A DNA stretch of 64,000 nucleotides from contig DIPM01000021.1 of assembly GCA_002427105.1 (NCBI GenBank), forward strand, positions 64,027 through 128,026, given 5' to 3'. Made by a program: the position numbers and the translations under genes. The number at the start of each line of letters is the position of its first letter. The first letter of the stretch is position 1. Under the pieces are notes generated by a model, which was given only the letters and a program-made list of their open reading frames with translations, was not told where the DNA came from and did not search any database. This document shows, piece after piece, positions 1-7,037 of this stretch. The stretch is from Marinilabiliaceae bacterium UBA5488 (lineage in GTDB: Bacteria > Bacteroidota > Bacteroidia > Bacteroidales > Marinilabiliaceae).

Positions 1-1
1 C

Positions 2-301
2 CTGACAATAATACTCGAAGAGGTTACAGCATTTTTAAACTTCCTTATCCATTATGAAAAGGAAAAACGATATGAATCTCCCAAAGAAATGAAAAACAAG
101 CAAAATGCCGTAATGGCCTTGCTTGAGGATTGCAGACTTACACAAATCAGACGAATCCGTTCGGGAGAAGGGAGCACCCGCGTTAACGTGATTTACATGG
201 ATATCATGGGTGAAACGAAAAACATCCTCATCTACTCCTATAATCTCTTCCAATCTATCTGTGATTTTTACCGCAAATCGCCTGAAAAGGCTATCAGATA
301 A
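2..301 (+). CDS. C-terminal part of an unknown protein, cut by the window edge
   Basis: The frame is open from base 2 to a TAA stop at 299-301, about 99 codons, so the gene starts outside the window. An internal ATG at 89 could be read as a start, but the frame continues upstream without a stop in an acidic and basic coding-like stretch, so I treat it as a partial gene. The visible part is charged, with no membrane segment or signal peptide. I do not recognise the family. A short intergenic stretch follows before the next lipoprotein gene on the same strand. Confidence 0.55.
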   Translation: MTIILEEVTAFLNFLIHYEKEKRYESPKEMKNKQNAVMALLEDCRLTQIRRIRSGEGSTRVNVIYMDIMGETKNILIYSYNLFQSICDFYRKSPEKAIR

Positions 302-428
302 GCACTTAAAATCAGCGTAGCTCCTTCCGCCTAAGATCCTGCTTAAGGGAGGCCGATAAGGAATCTTGCCGGCTCAAGATTATAACCTTTAGCGACAATA
401 AATCGTATTTAAGGGTATTATTATAATT

Positions 429-1349
429 ATGTCTATGAAGCACTTCTACAAACCGCTAGTCATAAGCCTTATAATTACTCTTATCCCGGGTGTCGTTTTG
501 CCGGGCTGCAGCCGCGATGACAAGGATGCTAATCCTGACGAAACTTTAGAGGGAGTCTGGAAAATTATAAGTTATAAGATTCAGCCAACAGTACAGCAGG
601 CCGCCGAGGGGGAAGTACTGAAGGATACAACTATTTTATACCCAACAGACGAGGGCGTCCAACTCTATCTTCGTCTAAATAATGGCGAGTACGAAAAAAT
701 TATAGTAACTCCCACCGACACGACTTTTGAAAACGGTTCTTATCAGATTAGCGGCAGCGAAATTGTAATAAGCCTCGACAATACACAAAGCAAGTACGGA
801 TTTACTATCAGTGGAAGCGGCATAACGCTGATAAACAAGCTAAAAGCAGAAGATGGTGAAATAGGAGAGAAAATTATATCGGGAGTAAAAGTCGCTGAAG
901 ATCCATTTTTTGATAAACACTATCCCTATAATAATGAAGACCCTCAACTGAGCTGTAGTGTTTCTCATAACGAAAATGTTAGCATTGGATTAAGTGATAA
1001 TCCCATGCCTGTTCTTCCAAATGTAGAGATTAGGGGCGAAAAACTATTTTCGACCCTAAACAACAATGGTTTTGAGAACAGGTTTTATCTGGAGATAAAA
1101 GCCGGAACCTCATACTCTGTGCAGATAACCAATCTTGAAAGCGACTACGCCTTATCTGACTACGTTGAAATAAGTGCAAGCGATGCTCTGCCGCTAGGCA
1201 AAGTTCTTTTTGTCGCGGAGATTGAAGAGGGAGTAAGCACCTTGAGCTTTAAGGTGCAACCATCGAGCGGCTGCTTGTATATCAGGTTTTTTAGCTATGA
1301 AGAAAATGTGAGTTTCTCATTTATTGTAGAGGAAGCCCTGCCTGATTGA
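429..1349 (+). CDS. Lipoprotein with lipocalin-like N-terminal region
   Basis: The N-terminus has a hydrophobic signal followed by a lipobox ending VLPGC, so Cys27 is probably lipidated and the protein sits in an outer or inner membrane leaflet. Residues 40-150 read like the small lipocalin-like domains of Bacteroidota lipoproteins: LEGVWKIISYK, then alternating strands and an ENGSYQISGSEI segment. The C-terminal half (about 155-306) is beta-rich and resembles a pre-peptidase-like or carbohydrate-binding jelly roll, but I cannot assign it. An in-frame ATG two codons later (435) is an equally good start. The gene stands alone and is followed by a terminator. Binding specificity is unknown. Confidence 0.6.
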   Translation: MSMKHFYKPLVISLIITLIPGVVLPGCSRDDKDANPDETLEGVWKIISYKIQPTVQQAAEGEVLKDTTILYPTDEGVQLYLRLNNGEYEKIIVTPTDTTFENGSYQISGSEIVISLDNTQSKYGFTISGSGITLINKLKAEDGEIGEKIISGVKVAEDPFFDKHYPYNNEDPQLSCSVSHNENVSIGLSDNPMPVLPNVEIRGEKLFSTLNNNGFENRFYLEIKAGTSYSVQITNLESDYALSDYVEISASDALPLGKVLFVAEIEEGVSTLSFKVQPSSGCLYIRFFSYEENVSFSFIVEEALPD

Positions 1350-1444
1350 GTATAATACTATTCACAAATCACACTTGCCCGCTAAGAACGATTAATGGCT
1401 CAACATAGGACTCGCAGCTTGAGTAAAAATAATTTCTTTATTTC

Positions 1445-1482
1445 AGACCCGCTGTGAGGCTTCACGTTGTAGCGGGTCTTTT
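1445..1482 (+). terminator. Rho-independent terminator
   Basis: AGACCCGCT at 1445-1453 pairs perfectly with AGCGGGTCT at 1471-1479, followed by TTTTC. It lies about 95 bases after the lipoprotein stop and before the next promoter. Confidence 0.75.
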
Positions 1483-1566
1483 CATTGTTGGTAAACCAAG
1501 CGCAAAATCTAGCAAGCTTCGCTGATTAAATGCGGCATAAAAAATCGCGTGTAATGTAAGAAGGTA

Positions 1567-1598
1567 TTGACATTAACATCAAAAATGTCTTATCTTGC
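1567..1598 (+). promoter_or_regulatory. Candidate Bacteroidota promoter for the SPOR lipoprotein
   Basis: TTG at 1567-1569 is followed 21 bases later by TATCTTGC at 1591-1598, an imperfect match to the TAnnTTTG minus-7 box. The spacer holds GACATT/AATGTC inverted arms. Start codon at 1629. Confidence 0.35.
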
Positions 1599-1628
1599 GC
1601 CAGTTTACGCAGAATTAATAACAAACGC

Positions 1629-2057
1629 ATGAGAAACGTAGTATTAGCGGCTATAGTGTTACTGCTCAGCTTTTCCGGCTGTAAAGACAAAGCAGCAAAG
1701 AAGGCGCCGGCTGCGAAGCCAACGCCGGTTGTCGTTGCAGAAAATCCTGTTACCGACAGTTCCTTTGTTGAAGAGGCTGAAGAAAAGCATATTGAAAATA
1801 AAAACCTTGCTGCAAACGATAAGTATTTTCTTATCTCAGCCAGTTTTCAGGAATACAATAATGCTGAAAAGCATCAGATAGCGCTTTCAAACAAAGGCAT
1901 GAACTCGCAAATAATCCAACGCAGCAGCGGACCGAACAGCGAGTTTTATAAAGTATCGTATATGTCCTTTAGTGACTGGAACGAGGCTGTTCGCACTCTG
2001 AATAATGAACGGGCAACTCCCGGTAAAGAGGGAGTTTGGTTGCTTGTTAAAAAATAA
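1629..2057 (+). CDS. SPOR-domain lipoprotein
   Basis: The protein has a short signal with lipobox LSFSGC (Cys18), then a Lys/Ala/Pro-rich linker (residues 20-45) and a C-terminal domain (about 65-142) with the SPOR pattern: KYFLISASFQEYNNAEK, QIIQRSS, a YKVSYMSF strand, and an Asn-rich end. SPOR domains bind peptidoglycan glycan strands stripped of peptides, often at division sites. A membrane-tethered, cell-wall-binding role is therefore inferred. The gene is monocistronic, converging on the HAD gene with only a few bases between stops. Confidence 0.8.
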   Translation: MRNVVLAAIVLLLSFSGCKDKAAKKAPAAKPTPVVVAENPVTDSSFVEEAEEKHIENKNLAANDKYFLISASFQEYNNAEKHQIALSNKGMNSQIIQRSSGPNSEFYKVSYMSFSDWNEAVRTLNNERATPGKEGVWLLVKK

Positions 2058-2060
2058 AAA

Positions 2061-2669
2061 TTACCAGTTTTTAAAATATTCTGAAATCTCCACACCGGGT
2101 CTCACATGCAAGGTGTGGAGTTTCATTTTTTTTGCAGCTTCTATATTCGTTTCCAAATCATCCACAAACAAAGTATCTTCAGGCATTAAGCCACTTCTCT
2201 CCATCACAATTTTGAAGGCCTCCGCATCCGGTTTGCGACAAGCTATACGATGTGAATAGTATGCCGCCTCAAATATATCACTAAGTTTTTCGCAGCCGGG
2301 CGCCATCCTCTCAAAATAATCTTCGTGAAGCTCATTTGTATTGCTTAATATAAAAATACGATATTTCGTTGCCAGCTTCTTTAAAGTATCAACCCTCTCC
2401 TGCGGCAATCTCAGCAACATTGCATTCCATGCATTAACGATGTCTTCACGGCTTGTACCGGCTCGCGCCATTCCCTCAAGCCCGGCCAAAAACGACTCGC
2501 TATCTATAGAGCCTACTTCATAATCAGTTTGAAGGCTGCTCCGTAAATAGCCACTATCGATTTTCATAGGCTCATTTTCCAAAAGCCTGCTAAAAGCATC
2601 GTAGGTACGTTGAACATCCAGGTCAATGATTACACCGCCTAAATCAAAAATGATATTCAATATTCTCAT
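2061..2669 (-). CDS. HAD-superfamily hydrolase (YihX-like phosphatase)
   Basis: I place the start at 2669 (MRILNIIFDLGG), giving about 202 aa. A longer frame reaching 2741 adds 24 Cys/Asn-rich residues with no family match and comes within a few bases of the tRNA. HAD motif I is FDLGGVIID: the nucleophile Asp is present, but the usual second Asp (DxD) is replaced by GG, as in the YihX/epoxide-hydrolase-N-like group (DLGGVL). Motif II is ILSNTNE, motif III a CRKPDAEAF Lys and motif IV a FVDD pair near the C-terminus. A small sugar-phosphate or nucleotide phosphatase role is likely. The substrate cannot be read from sequence. Confidence 0.85.
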   Translation of the reverse strand: MRILNIIFDLGGVIIDLDVQRTYDAFSRLLENEPMKIDSGYLRSSLQTDYEVGSIDSESFLAGLEGMARAGTSREDIVNAWNAMLLRLPQERVDTLKKLATKYRIFILSNTNELHEDYFERMAPGCEKLSDIFEAAYYSHRIACRKPDAEAFKIVMERSGLMPEDTLFVDDLETNIEAAKKMKLHTLHVRPGVEISEYFKNW

Positions 2670-2746
2670 CTCAGTTGTTTGATTATTGCAATTTCTTTGT
2701 ATTTTTGCACACGCTTTGCAAAGATAGTACTTTGCAATCAAAGCGA

Positions 2747-2821
2747 GGGCCCATAGCTCAGTTGGTTAGTAGCACCTGACTCATAATCAGGGGGTCGCTG
2801 GTTCAAGCCCAGCTGGGCCCA
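2747..2821 (+). tRNA. tRNA with CAT anticodon (Met or lysidine-type Ile2)
   Basis: The acceptor stem GGGCCCA (2747-2753) pairs with TGGGCCC (2814-2820), with discriminator A at 2821 and no encoded CCA. The anticodon stem CCTGA/TCAGG encloses CTCATAA, so the anticodon is CAT. The T-arm is GCTGG TTCAAGC CCAGC. The D-arm pairs weakly. The T-arm and ACTCATAATC loop resemble tRNA-Ile2, whose CAT is modified to lysidine, as much as elongator tRNA-Met, and I cannot decide between them. A strong terminator follows at once, then accessory DNA. Confidence 0.93.
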
Positions 2822-2828
2822 CTCTCAT

Positions 2829-2914
2829 TATAAGCCACTTACGGAATTTGTTCCGCAAGTGGCTTTTGTTGTTTTGTACGCTATTTGATACACGTTTCGT
2901 GTATTCAACTTCAA
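2829..2914 (+). repeat. 86-bp repeat, copy 1 (tRNA-distal)
   Basis: The stretch from the terminator stem through a shared tail containing CGTTTCGTGT and TTCAACTTCAA recurs as an imperfect direct copy at 14563-14648. The 11.7 kb between copies contains the accessory patch, the regulator and the two T9SS genes. Confidence 0.75.
2832..2870 (+). terminator. Terminator after the tRNA
   Basis: The AAGCCACTT-A-CGGAA arm (2832-2846), a short TTTG-type loop and the complementary TTCCG-C-AAGTGGCTT arm (ending near 2865) form a long stem followed by TTGTTGTTTTG. Confidence 0.8.
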
Positions 2915-3358
2915 ACATATCACACTTCACCCAAAAATTTTAAGAAATGAACAAAAAAAGAACATACAGTCTTCAGGGTCGAACAGTATCCACAACAACT
3001 CTTGGATATTAGGGGAAAGCAAGCCTTTTTTGGCAGCGGGACGCTTTTTGAAAGGTGTCAGCCATAAAAACCTGTCAAAACATGATTGTTCTCCTAAAAT
3101 TTATAACTTTAATGCTTTATGGTAATACATTAAAAATTCTATTCTTAGAAAGCCGATGCTAATAATATGAAATTGTATATACGCAATAGTGTTAAAAATA
3201 TCAATTCCGCCATCTTTTTGATAATAAAGCATCTAAGAAGCAACTGTAGTGATGCTAAGGCCGATATATACGCAATAGAGTGTCGCATACACAATTTTGA
3301 CTATGCGCTTTAGTGGCCTATATACAGATGTTATGTGGGATTATACGAAAAACCAGTC
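2915..3358. other. AT-rich stretch without a supportable gene
   Basis: I see no coding frame worth calling on either strand. Two related modules occur here: 3154-3192 and 3251-3283 both contain GATGCTAA followed by TATATACGCAATAG and a GTGT. A short hairpin, CGCATA/TATGCG, spans 3284-3307 and is nested within AGGCC/GGCCT arms (3258-3319). The structure recalls recombination sites more than a promoter region. Confidence 0.5.
3317..3345 (+). repeat. Left inverted boundary of the ParDE module
   Basis: This 29-bp segment, containing ACAGATGTTATGTGGGATTA, is the imperfect reverse complement of 3955-3984. The outer ATAATCCCACATA part matches at 12 of 13 positions. It lies just outside the parDE promoter. 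Confidence 0.55.
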
Positions 3359-3389
3359 TTGACAGAAATACCAAAAATTGGTATATTTG
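3359..3389 (+). promoter_or_regulatory. parDE promoter with overlapping operator palindrome
   Basis: TTG (3359-3361) and TATATTTG (3382-3389) are separated by 20 bases, a full match to the Bacteroidota TAnnTTTG box. The spacer and minus-7 box contain the palindrome ATACCAA-AAA-TTGGTAT (3368-3384), positioned so that a bound repressor would block transcription. This fits autorepression by the ribbon-helix-helix antitoxin. Confidence 0.7.
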
Positions 3390-3408
3390 AAGAAAAAATT
3401 TCTAGATT

Positions 3409-3660
3409 ATGAATAGAAACACTTCAATATCGTTAGGAAGCTATTTTGACAGTTTTATTCAAAGTAGAATCTCTGCCGGAAGGTTCAAGAATGCAAGTGA
3501 AGTTGTTAGAGCAGGATTAAGACTGTTGGAGGAAGAGGAGAATAGAATAATTATTCTTAAAGAAGCTATTAAAGAAGGACTTGATAGTGAAGTCGCCTCT
3601 GATTTTAATCCACAGACACATTTGCAAAATCTAAAAGCACAGAAAAATCTAAATGGGTAG
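3409..3660 (+). CDS. parD: ParD-like ribbon-helix-helix antitoxin
   Basis: This 83-residue protein starts with the RHH strand NTSISLGSYFDSFI, then a helix and the diagnostic GRFKNASEVVRAGLRLLEEEE segment (about 24-44). The acidic, flexible C-terminus is the usual toxin-wrapping part. It is an antitoxin that neutralises the downstream ParE-like toxin and, in this family, represses its own promoter. A matching palindrome lies over the promoter at 3368-3384. Its end overlaps the toxin start by 8 bases, so translation is probably coupled. It lies in an AT-rich accessory patch bounded by inverted repeats. Confidence 0.9.
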   Translation: MNRNTSISLGSYFDSFIQSRISAGRFKNASEVVRAGLRLLEEEENRIIILKEAIKEGLDSEVASDFNPQTHLQNLKAQKNLNG

Positions 3661-3958
3661 ATATAAATTCACAAATAAAGCGGTTGAAGACCTAACCAAA
3701 ATTTGGAATTACACTGTAATTGAATGGTCTGAAAGTCAAGCAGACATCTACTATGAAATGCTTATTGAATCTTGTGAAGAGGCTGCGAAAAAACCCGATT
3801 TAGGGAGAGACTACTCCAATATAACAGAGTTTTTGTTGGGAATAGAGTCGGGGCGACATATTATTTTCTATCAAAAGAAAGCAGAAGATCAAATTGAAAT
3901 TATTAGAATACTCCACGACCAAATGGATCTAAAGAATAGATTAAAAGGAAAACAATAA
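3653..3958 (+). CDS. parE: ParE/RelE-family toxin
   Basis: A 101-residue basic protein with the ParE fold pattern: YKFTNKAVEDLTKIWNYT at the N-terminus, a helix pair with a Trp-Ser-Glu turn, PDLGRDY in the middle, and the conserved C-terminal strands SGRHIIFYQK and IEIIRILHDQMD. ParE toxins of this class inhibit DNA gyrase, while RelE relatives cut ribosomal mRNA. The ILHDQMD ending and the ParD partner favour ParE. Its TAA lies within the right inverted boundary repeat, so the module ends exactly at a repeat. Confidence 0.88.
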   Translation: MGRYKFTNKAVEDLTKIWNYTVIEWSESQADIYYEMLIESCEEAAKKPDLGRDYSNITEFLLGIESGRHIIFYQKKAEDQIEIIRILHDQMDLKNRLKGKQ

Positions 3959-3984
3959 CCCCACATATCAAAGCTGTATACGGC
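3955..3984 (+). repeat. Right inverted boundary of the ParDE module
   Basis: This segment begins at the parE stop with ATAACCCCACATA and is the partner of 3317-3345 in inverted orientation. It is followed by GGGCGTTGGCAGCATGC (3990-4004), a motif of the kind seen at the edge of gene-cassette recombination sites. Either terminal inverted repeats or halves of attC-like sites would explain it. Confidence 0.5.
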
Positions 3985-4032
3985 AGCCGGGCGTTGGCAG
4001 CATGCAAAAAAACAGAGCTATCAGCATAAATT

Positions 4033-4545
4033 ATGACAAAATTGAAGTTTACTCAAAATGATTTTAATGAAACAGAGATATTAGCTGAATCAATTAAAAG
4101 AATAGACCAAATTGATTCGGATTATGTTAATTTTATTTCAGACGAGATATTTCGCTGCCAACCTTTTTTCTTGACTGTTTTGTTAGGACACAGGATTGAT
4201 GTGTCGATGGAGGAATTGGAGGAAATAATGAAAATCTATTTTCTTGTTTGGGAATTTTTTCGATTGAAACCAAAAGTTCAGACAATTAAGGTGACAGAGT
4301 CAAATTTTAATAAAATTCTGAACAGGAATATTAAAATGTTAAAATATAGCGAGGGTGAGTCGAAAGAAAGGGACAAATTAGAAATATTTGCCTATGATTT
4401 GCATAATCTAAAATCTAAATCATTAATGGCTTCAATTTTTTTAAGATTTGATGAAAGACCGATGCTTTTAAAAATGGACATTCAAAAAAAAGGTTCAATA
4501 ATGATAGGTATAAAAAGTTTTATTGAATGTTTTGAGAAAATTTGA
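4033..4545 (+). CDS. Hypothetical 170-residue protein in the accessory patch
   Basis: I do not recognise this protein. It is predicted soluble and mostly helical with no signal peptide. The middle has Met/Glu-rich and Phe-rich helices (EELEEIMKIYF, VWEFF) and the end is beta-like (ILRFDERPML, GSIMIGIKSF). The base composition is AT-rich like the parDE genes and unlike the core genes around. It starts 48 bases after the right boundary repeat of the ParDE module and is followed after 9 bases by a short reading frame. Its size, composition and place suggest a cassette-borne accessory gene such as an immunity or antitoxin-like protein. That is inference from context only. Confidence 0.55.
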   Translation: MTKLKFTQNDFNETEILAESIKRIDQIDSDYVNFISDEIFRCQPFFLTVLLGHRIDVSMEELEEIMKIYFLVWEFFRLKPKVQTIKVTESNFNKILNRNIKMLKYSEGESKERDKLEIFAYDLHNLKSKSLMASIFLRFDERPMLLKMDIQKKGSIMIGIKSFIECFEKI

Positions 4546-4554
4546 CGAGGAAAA

Positions 4555-4674
4555 ATGAATCCGAAATGGAAGGAACTTGTTACAGAAAATGGATTTGATA
4601 AGGATACAAGCTCATTTTCTCAACTGGTAAATAATTTGCTTAATGAGCTACAAATGAATGATAAAAACCCCTAA
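4555..4674 (+). CDS. Short 39-codon frame, probably a truncated gene start
   Basis: The ATG at 4555 lies 9 bases after the upstream stop and opens a soluble, coding-like sequence (MNPKWKELVTENGFDKD). It ends abruptly where the dispersed repeat DNA begins (AAAAACCCCTAA). The amphipathic sequence and operon-like spacing suggest a real second gene of the pair whose 3' part was replaced when the repeat inserted. A genuinely short gene is the alternative. Confidence 0.4.
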   Translation: MNPKWKELVTENGFDKDTSSFSQLVNNLLNELQMNDKNP

Positions 4675-4950
4675 CCCTTCCAATAAAAGACTGAAAGTAC
4701 CATAAAGTAAGAGCTTCCTCGCCGATTTGACATTGCTGAAAGTACCATAAAGAAAGAGCTTCCTCGCTGCGCTCGGAATGACGGCTACCCCTAAAAAAGG
4801 GGGGCTTGCAACAAGCCCTTATACCAAGTCCACCGTTGTCATTTCGAGCGTAGCGAGAAACCTCCTTATAATAGACAATAAAAACAAGAGCTAAGTGAGA
4901 ATGCTTGTTTATAAAACATAATCCTAAGTGGCTTTTGTTTTTATGCAATT
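4675..4950. repeat. Dispersed repeat region with tandem and inverted parts
   Basis: Two 31-base near-identical direct copies start at 4691 and 4738 (CTGAAAGTACCATAAAG followed by an AAGAGCTTCCTCG part). The second runs into GCTGCGCTCGGAATGACGG. The inverted form TTTCGAGCGTAGCGAGAAA appears at 4841-4859. Read on the minus strand this gives the well-known spurious peptide motif RHSERSEE. A half-copy of the tRNA terminator arm (AAGTGGCTTTTGTT) lies at 4926-4939. No gene is supported here. Confidence 0.7.
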
Positions 4951-4992
4951 TCCCGCACTTTTTGTAAATTTGGCCATTTACAAACTTAGATT

Positions 4993-5765
4993 ATGGAGAT
5001 TATAATTATATCAGCTGCTGCCTTTGTAGTTGCCATTCTTACATTCTTTTCAGGTTTCGGGCTAGGGACTATCCTCACCCCTGTTTTTATGATTTTCTTC
5101 CCGACAGATTTGGCGATTGCTCTTACGGGCGTTGTGCATTTCTTCAATAATATTTTCAAATTGTTTTAGTAGGCAAAAATGCCGACAAATCTGTTTTGCT
5201 TCGCTTTGGAATCCCAGCCGTGATTGCAGCATTTATTGGCTCGTATTTATTGTTAAACATTCCGGATGCCAAGCCCCTTTTTTCTTATGAAATGTTTGGG
5301 TCTAACTATGAAGTCTATCCTGTAAAATTCATTATTTCTATTTTACTAATCATATTCGCAAGCTTTGATTTAATACCGTATTTCAGCAAACTACAGTTCG
5401 GAAAAGACAAACTGCCAATTGGTGGGATATTAAGCGGTTTCTTTGGTGGCCTTTCGGGAAATCAGGGAGCATTGCGAAGTGCGTTTTTAATCCGTGCAGG
5501 CCTTTCAAAAGAAGCCTTTATTGCAACAACAGTAGTAGTTTCAACCTTCGTGGACTTCACCAGATTAAGCGTTTACGCCACAAGATTTTTAAATACCGGA
5601 TTGACAGACAACCTGATTTTGGTCTTAAGCGCTACTCTAGCAGGTATTGCCGGCGCCTATATCGCTCACAAGCTGTTGAAAAAGGTAACATTGCGCTTTT
5701 TACAAATTATTATAGCGCTTATGCTTATTGTTCTTTCACTTGCTTTAGGAACGGGATTGTTATAA
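4993..5765 (+). pseudogene. TauE/SafE-family membrane permease, broken by a -1 frameshift
   Basis: The reading starts at 4993 (MEIIIISAAAFVV) and runs into TAG at 5167-5169. The continuation is in another frame from about 5163, rejoining the family sequence as (V)LVGKNADKSVLLRFGIP. Inserting one base near 5163 restores one protein of about 257 residues with 7-8 membrane segments, including the GFFGGLSGNQGALRSAF loop typical of TauE/SafE (DUF81) sulfite or organosulfonate exporters. Both halves are otherwise intact. It is therefore a recent frameshift or a sequencing error. The end overlaps the convergent regulator gene by 6 bases. Confidence 0.85.
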
Positions 5766-6905
5766 CAAATTATCAAAGGCCCTTTTCATCGAAACCTGCG
5801 AGCCGAAGCCTGACATCTCAGCCAAATCTTGCTTGCTGATATCAGGATTATTGCCTTGCAGCATTTTGGCATGCTTTACGCGGTAACTGTTGACAAAGGA
5901 TGAAAAGTTTTGCTTAAAATCATTATTAATCACCGAGGAGACATAAGTCCTGTTGGTGCCCAAAACGCGTGCTACTTCCCATATAGTAAGATCCTTATTA
6001 AGAAATATCTTCCCCTCGTCAAACAGTAGCTTTATCTTCTTCCTGATATCCTCAAGACGGTCTGGTTCATATTCCTCTTCAATGCGCTCTATAACAGGGT
6101 CTTGAAACTGATCTCCACTTTCGGTTAATACAGCCCTTTGGATATTGCCCAGCCAGCCTATAACAAAGAGCGTTACTGAAAAGATAACAGAGGGCAGGAT
6201 AAGTGATTTTTCGTCGCTGACAAAATTCTCCTTTCCTATAAGCGAAAGGATTATACCAAACACGATAGTTACAAATAGTGAAATATTCAGCCAGTAAATC
6301 TTATCCAAATTATCAGCTGAGGTGTTGGCATAATAGTTTTGAACGTTTTTCTTATTGGCAGCAACCAGGCGGATTGACAACCAAATATATACCAAGCCCT
6401 GAATGATAAAAACAACTCTGCAAGTCAGGTAAACACTTTTCTGGTAGAGAAAAATTCCCCTTAGCTTTTCTCCCGATAATAACAATCTGTACAAATAATC
6501 CAGGTGCTCGTCTTTTGTCATTAGCAAAACCCCCGCCAGGTAAAGCAAAAACAATAGCAAAGCCGGCAAAAAATACACCCCGTGCTTTTTCCAATCAAAG
6601 ACTCTGTCAACAGTGAGCAAACGAATATAGACATAGTATATGGGATAAACCAAAAGCGACAGCAAATGATAAAAAGGATCGGCGTAATGATATAAGCCTG
6701 GTAAAGGAAGAAAGTAAAGCATGTGAGAAAAAAAAAGCAGACAGGCAATTCCCATAAACCTGCCAAGGAAAAATTTAGGCTCACTTCCTTTTACCCTGTT
6801 AGTATGAAGAGTTATAGACCAAAACAGAGTAACATAAACAGGACTTAAAAGTAGTATTAGCTTTAGCATATCCCCTAAAATATCAGTGGTCCGGACTAAA
6901 AACAT
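5760..6905 (-). CDS. Membrane-anchored AraC-family transcriptional regulator
   Basis: The first 265 residues form about seven hydrophobic segments, followed by a linker rich in Glu and Arg and an AraC-type double helix-turn-helix (about 300-381). The first DNA-binding helix pair is DLTIWEVARVLGTNRTYVSSVIN, here split by me only for naming. The second is SGFGSQVSMKRAF, and the protein stops only a few residues later, slightly short of the usual AraC end. A second ATG 12 codons in (MLKLILLLS) is a plausible start. Such 7TM-AraC proteins are common in Bacteroidota and probably sense an envelope ligand. It is divergent from the large T9SS gene at 7038, a possible target. Confidence 0.85.
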   Translation of the reverse strand: MFLVRTTDILGDMLKLILLLSPVYVTLFWSITLHTNRVKGSEPKFFLGRFMGIACLLFFSHMLYFLPLPGLYHYADPFYHLLSLLVYPIYYVYIRLLTVDRVFDWKKHGVYFLPALLLFLLYLAGVLLMTKDEHLDYLYRLLLSGEKLRGIFLYQKSVYLTCRVVFIIQGLVYIWLSIRLVAANKKNVQNYYANTSADNLDKIYWLNISLFVTIVFGIILSLIGKENFVSDEKSLILPSVIFSVTLFVIGWLGNIQRAVLTESGDQFQDPVIERIEEEYEPDRLEDIRKKIKLLFDEGKIFLNKDLTIWEVARVLGTNRTYVSSVINNDFKQNFSSFVNSYRVKHAKMLQGNNPDISKQDLAEMSGFGSQVSMKRAFDNLL

Positions 6906-7037
6906 ACAGCTCCCGAAATTATCAAAAAACTCAGATTATTTTATCTTTTGTCATACATATTTTACCTTTTGAAAGCTGCTCTACCTCTCTGTTTCTTAAT
7001 TTTGATGGCTCTTCGTCTATTAACAAAAACTACAACT

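Noticed and set aside
2670..2741. 24-residue extension of the HAD phosphatase
   Set aside because: It shows no family similarity and reaches close to the tRNA gene. The ATG at 2669 directly precedes motif I.
4640..4948. 102-codon minus-strand frame
   Set aside because: It is the well-known spurious RHSERSEE translation of a dispersed repeat, with internal duplication matching the DNA repeat.
6948..7037. 30-residue N-terminal extension of the beta-helix protein
   Set aside because: It would place a second hydrophobic stretch before the natural signal peptide. The ATG at 7038 with MKKLFLLILVL is better.
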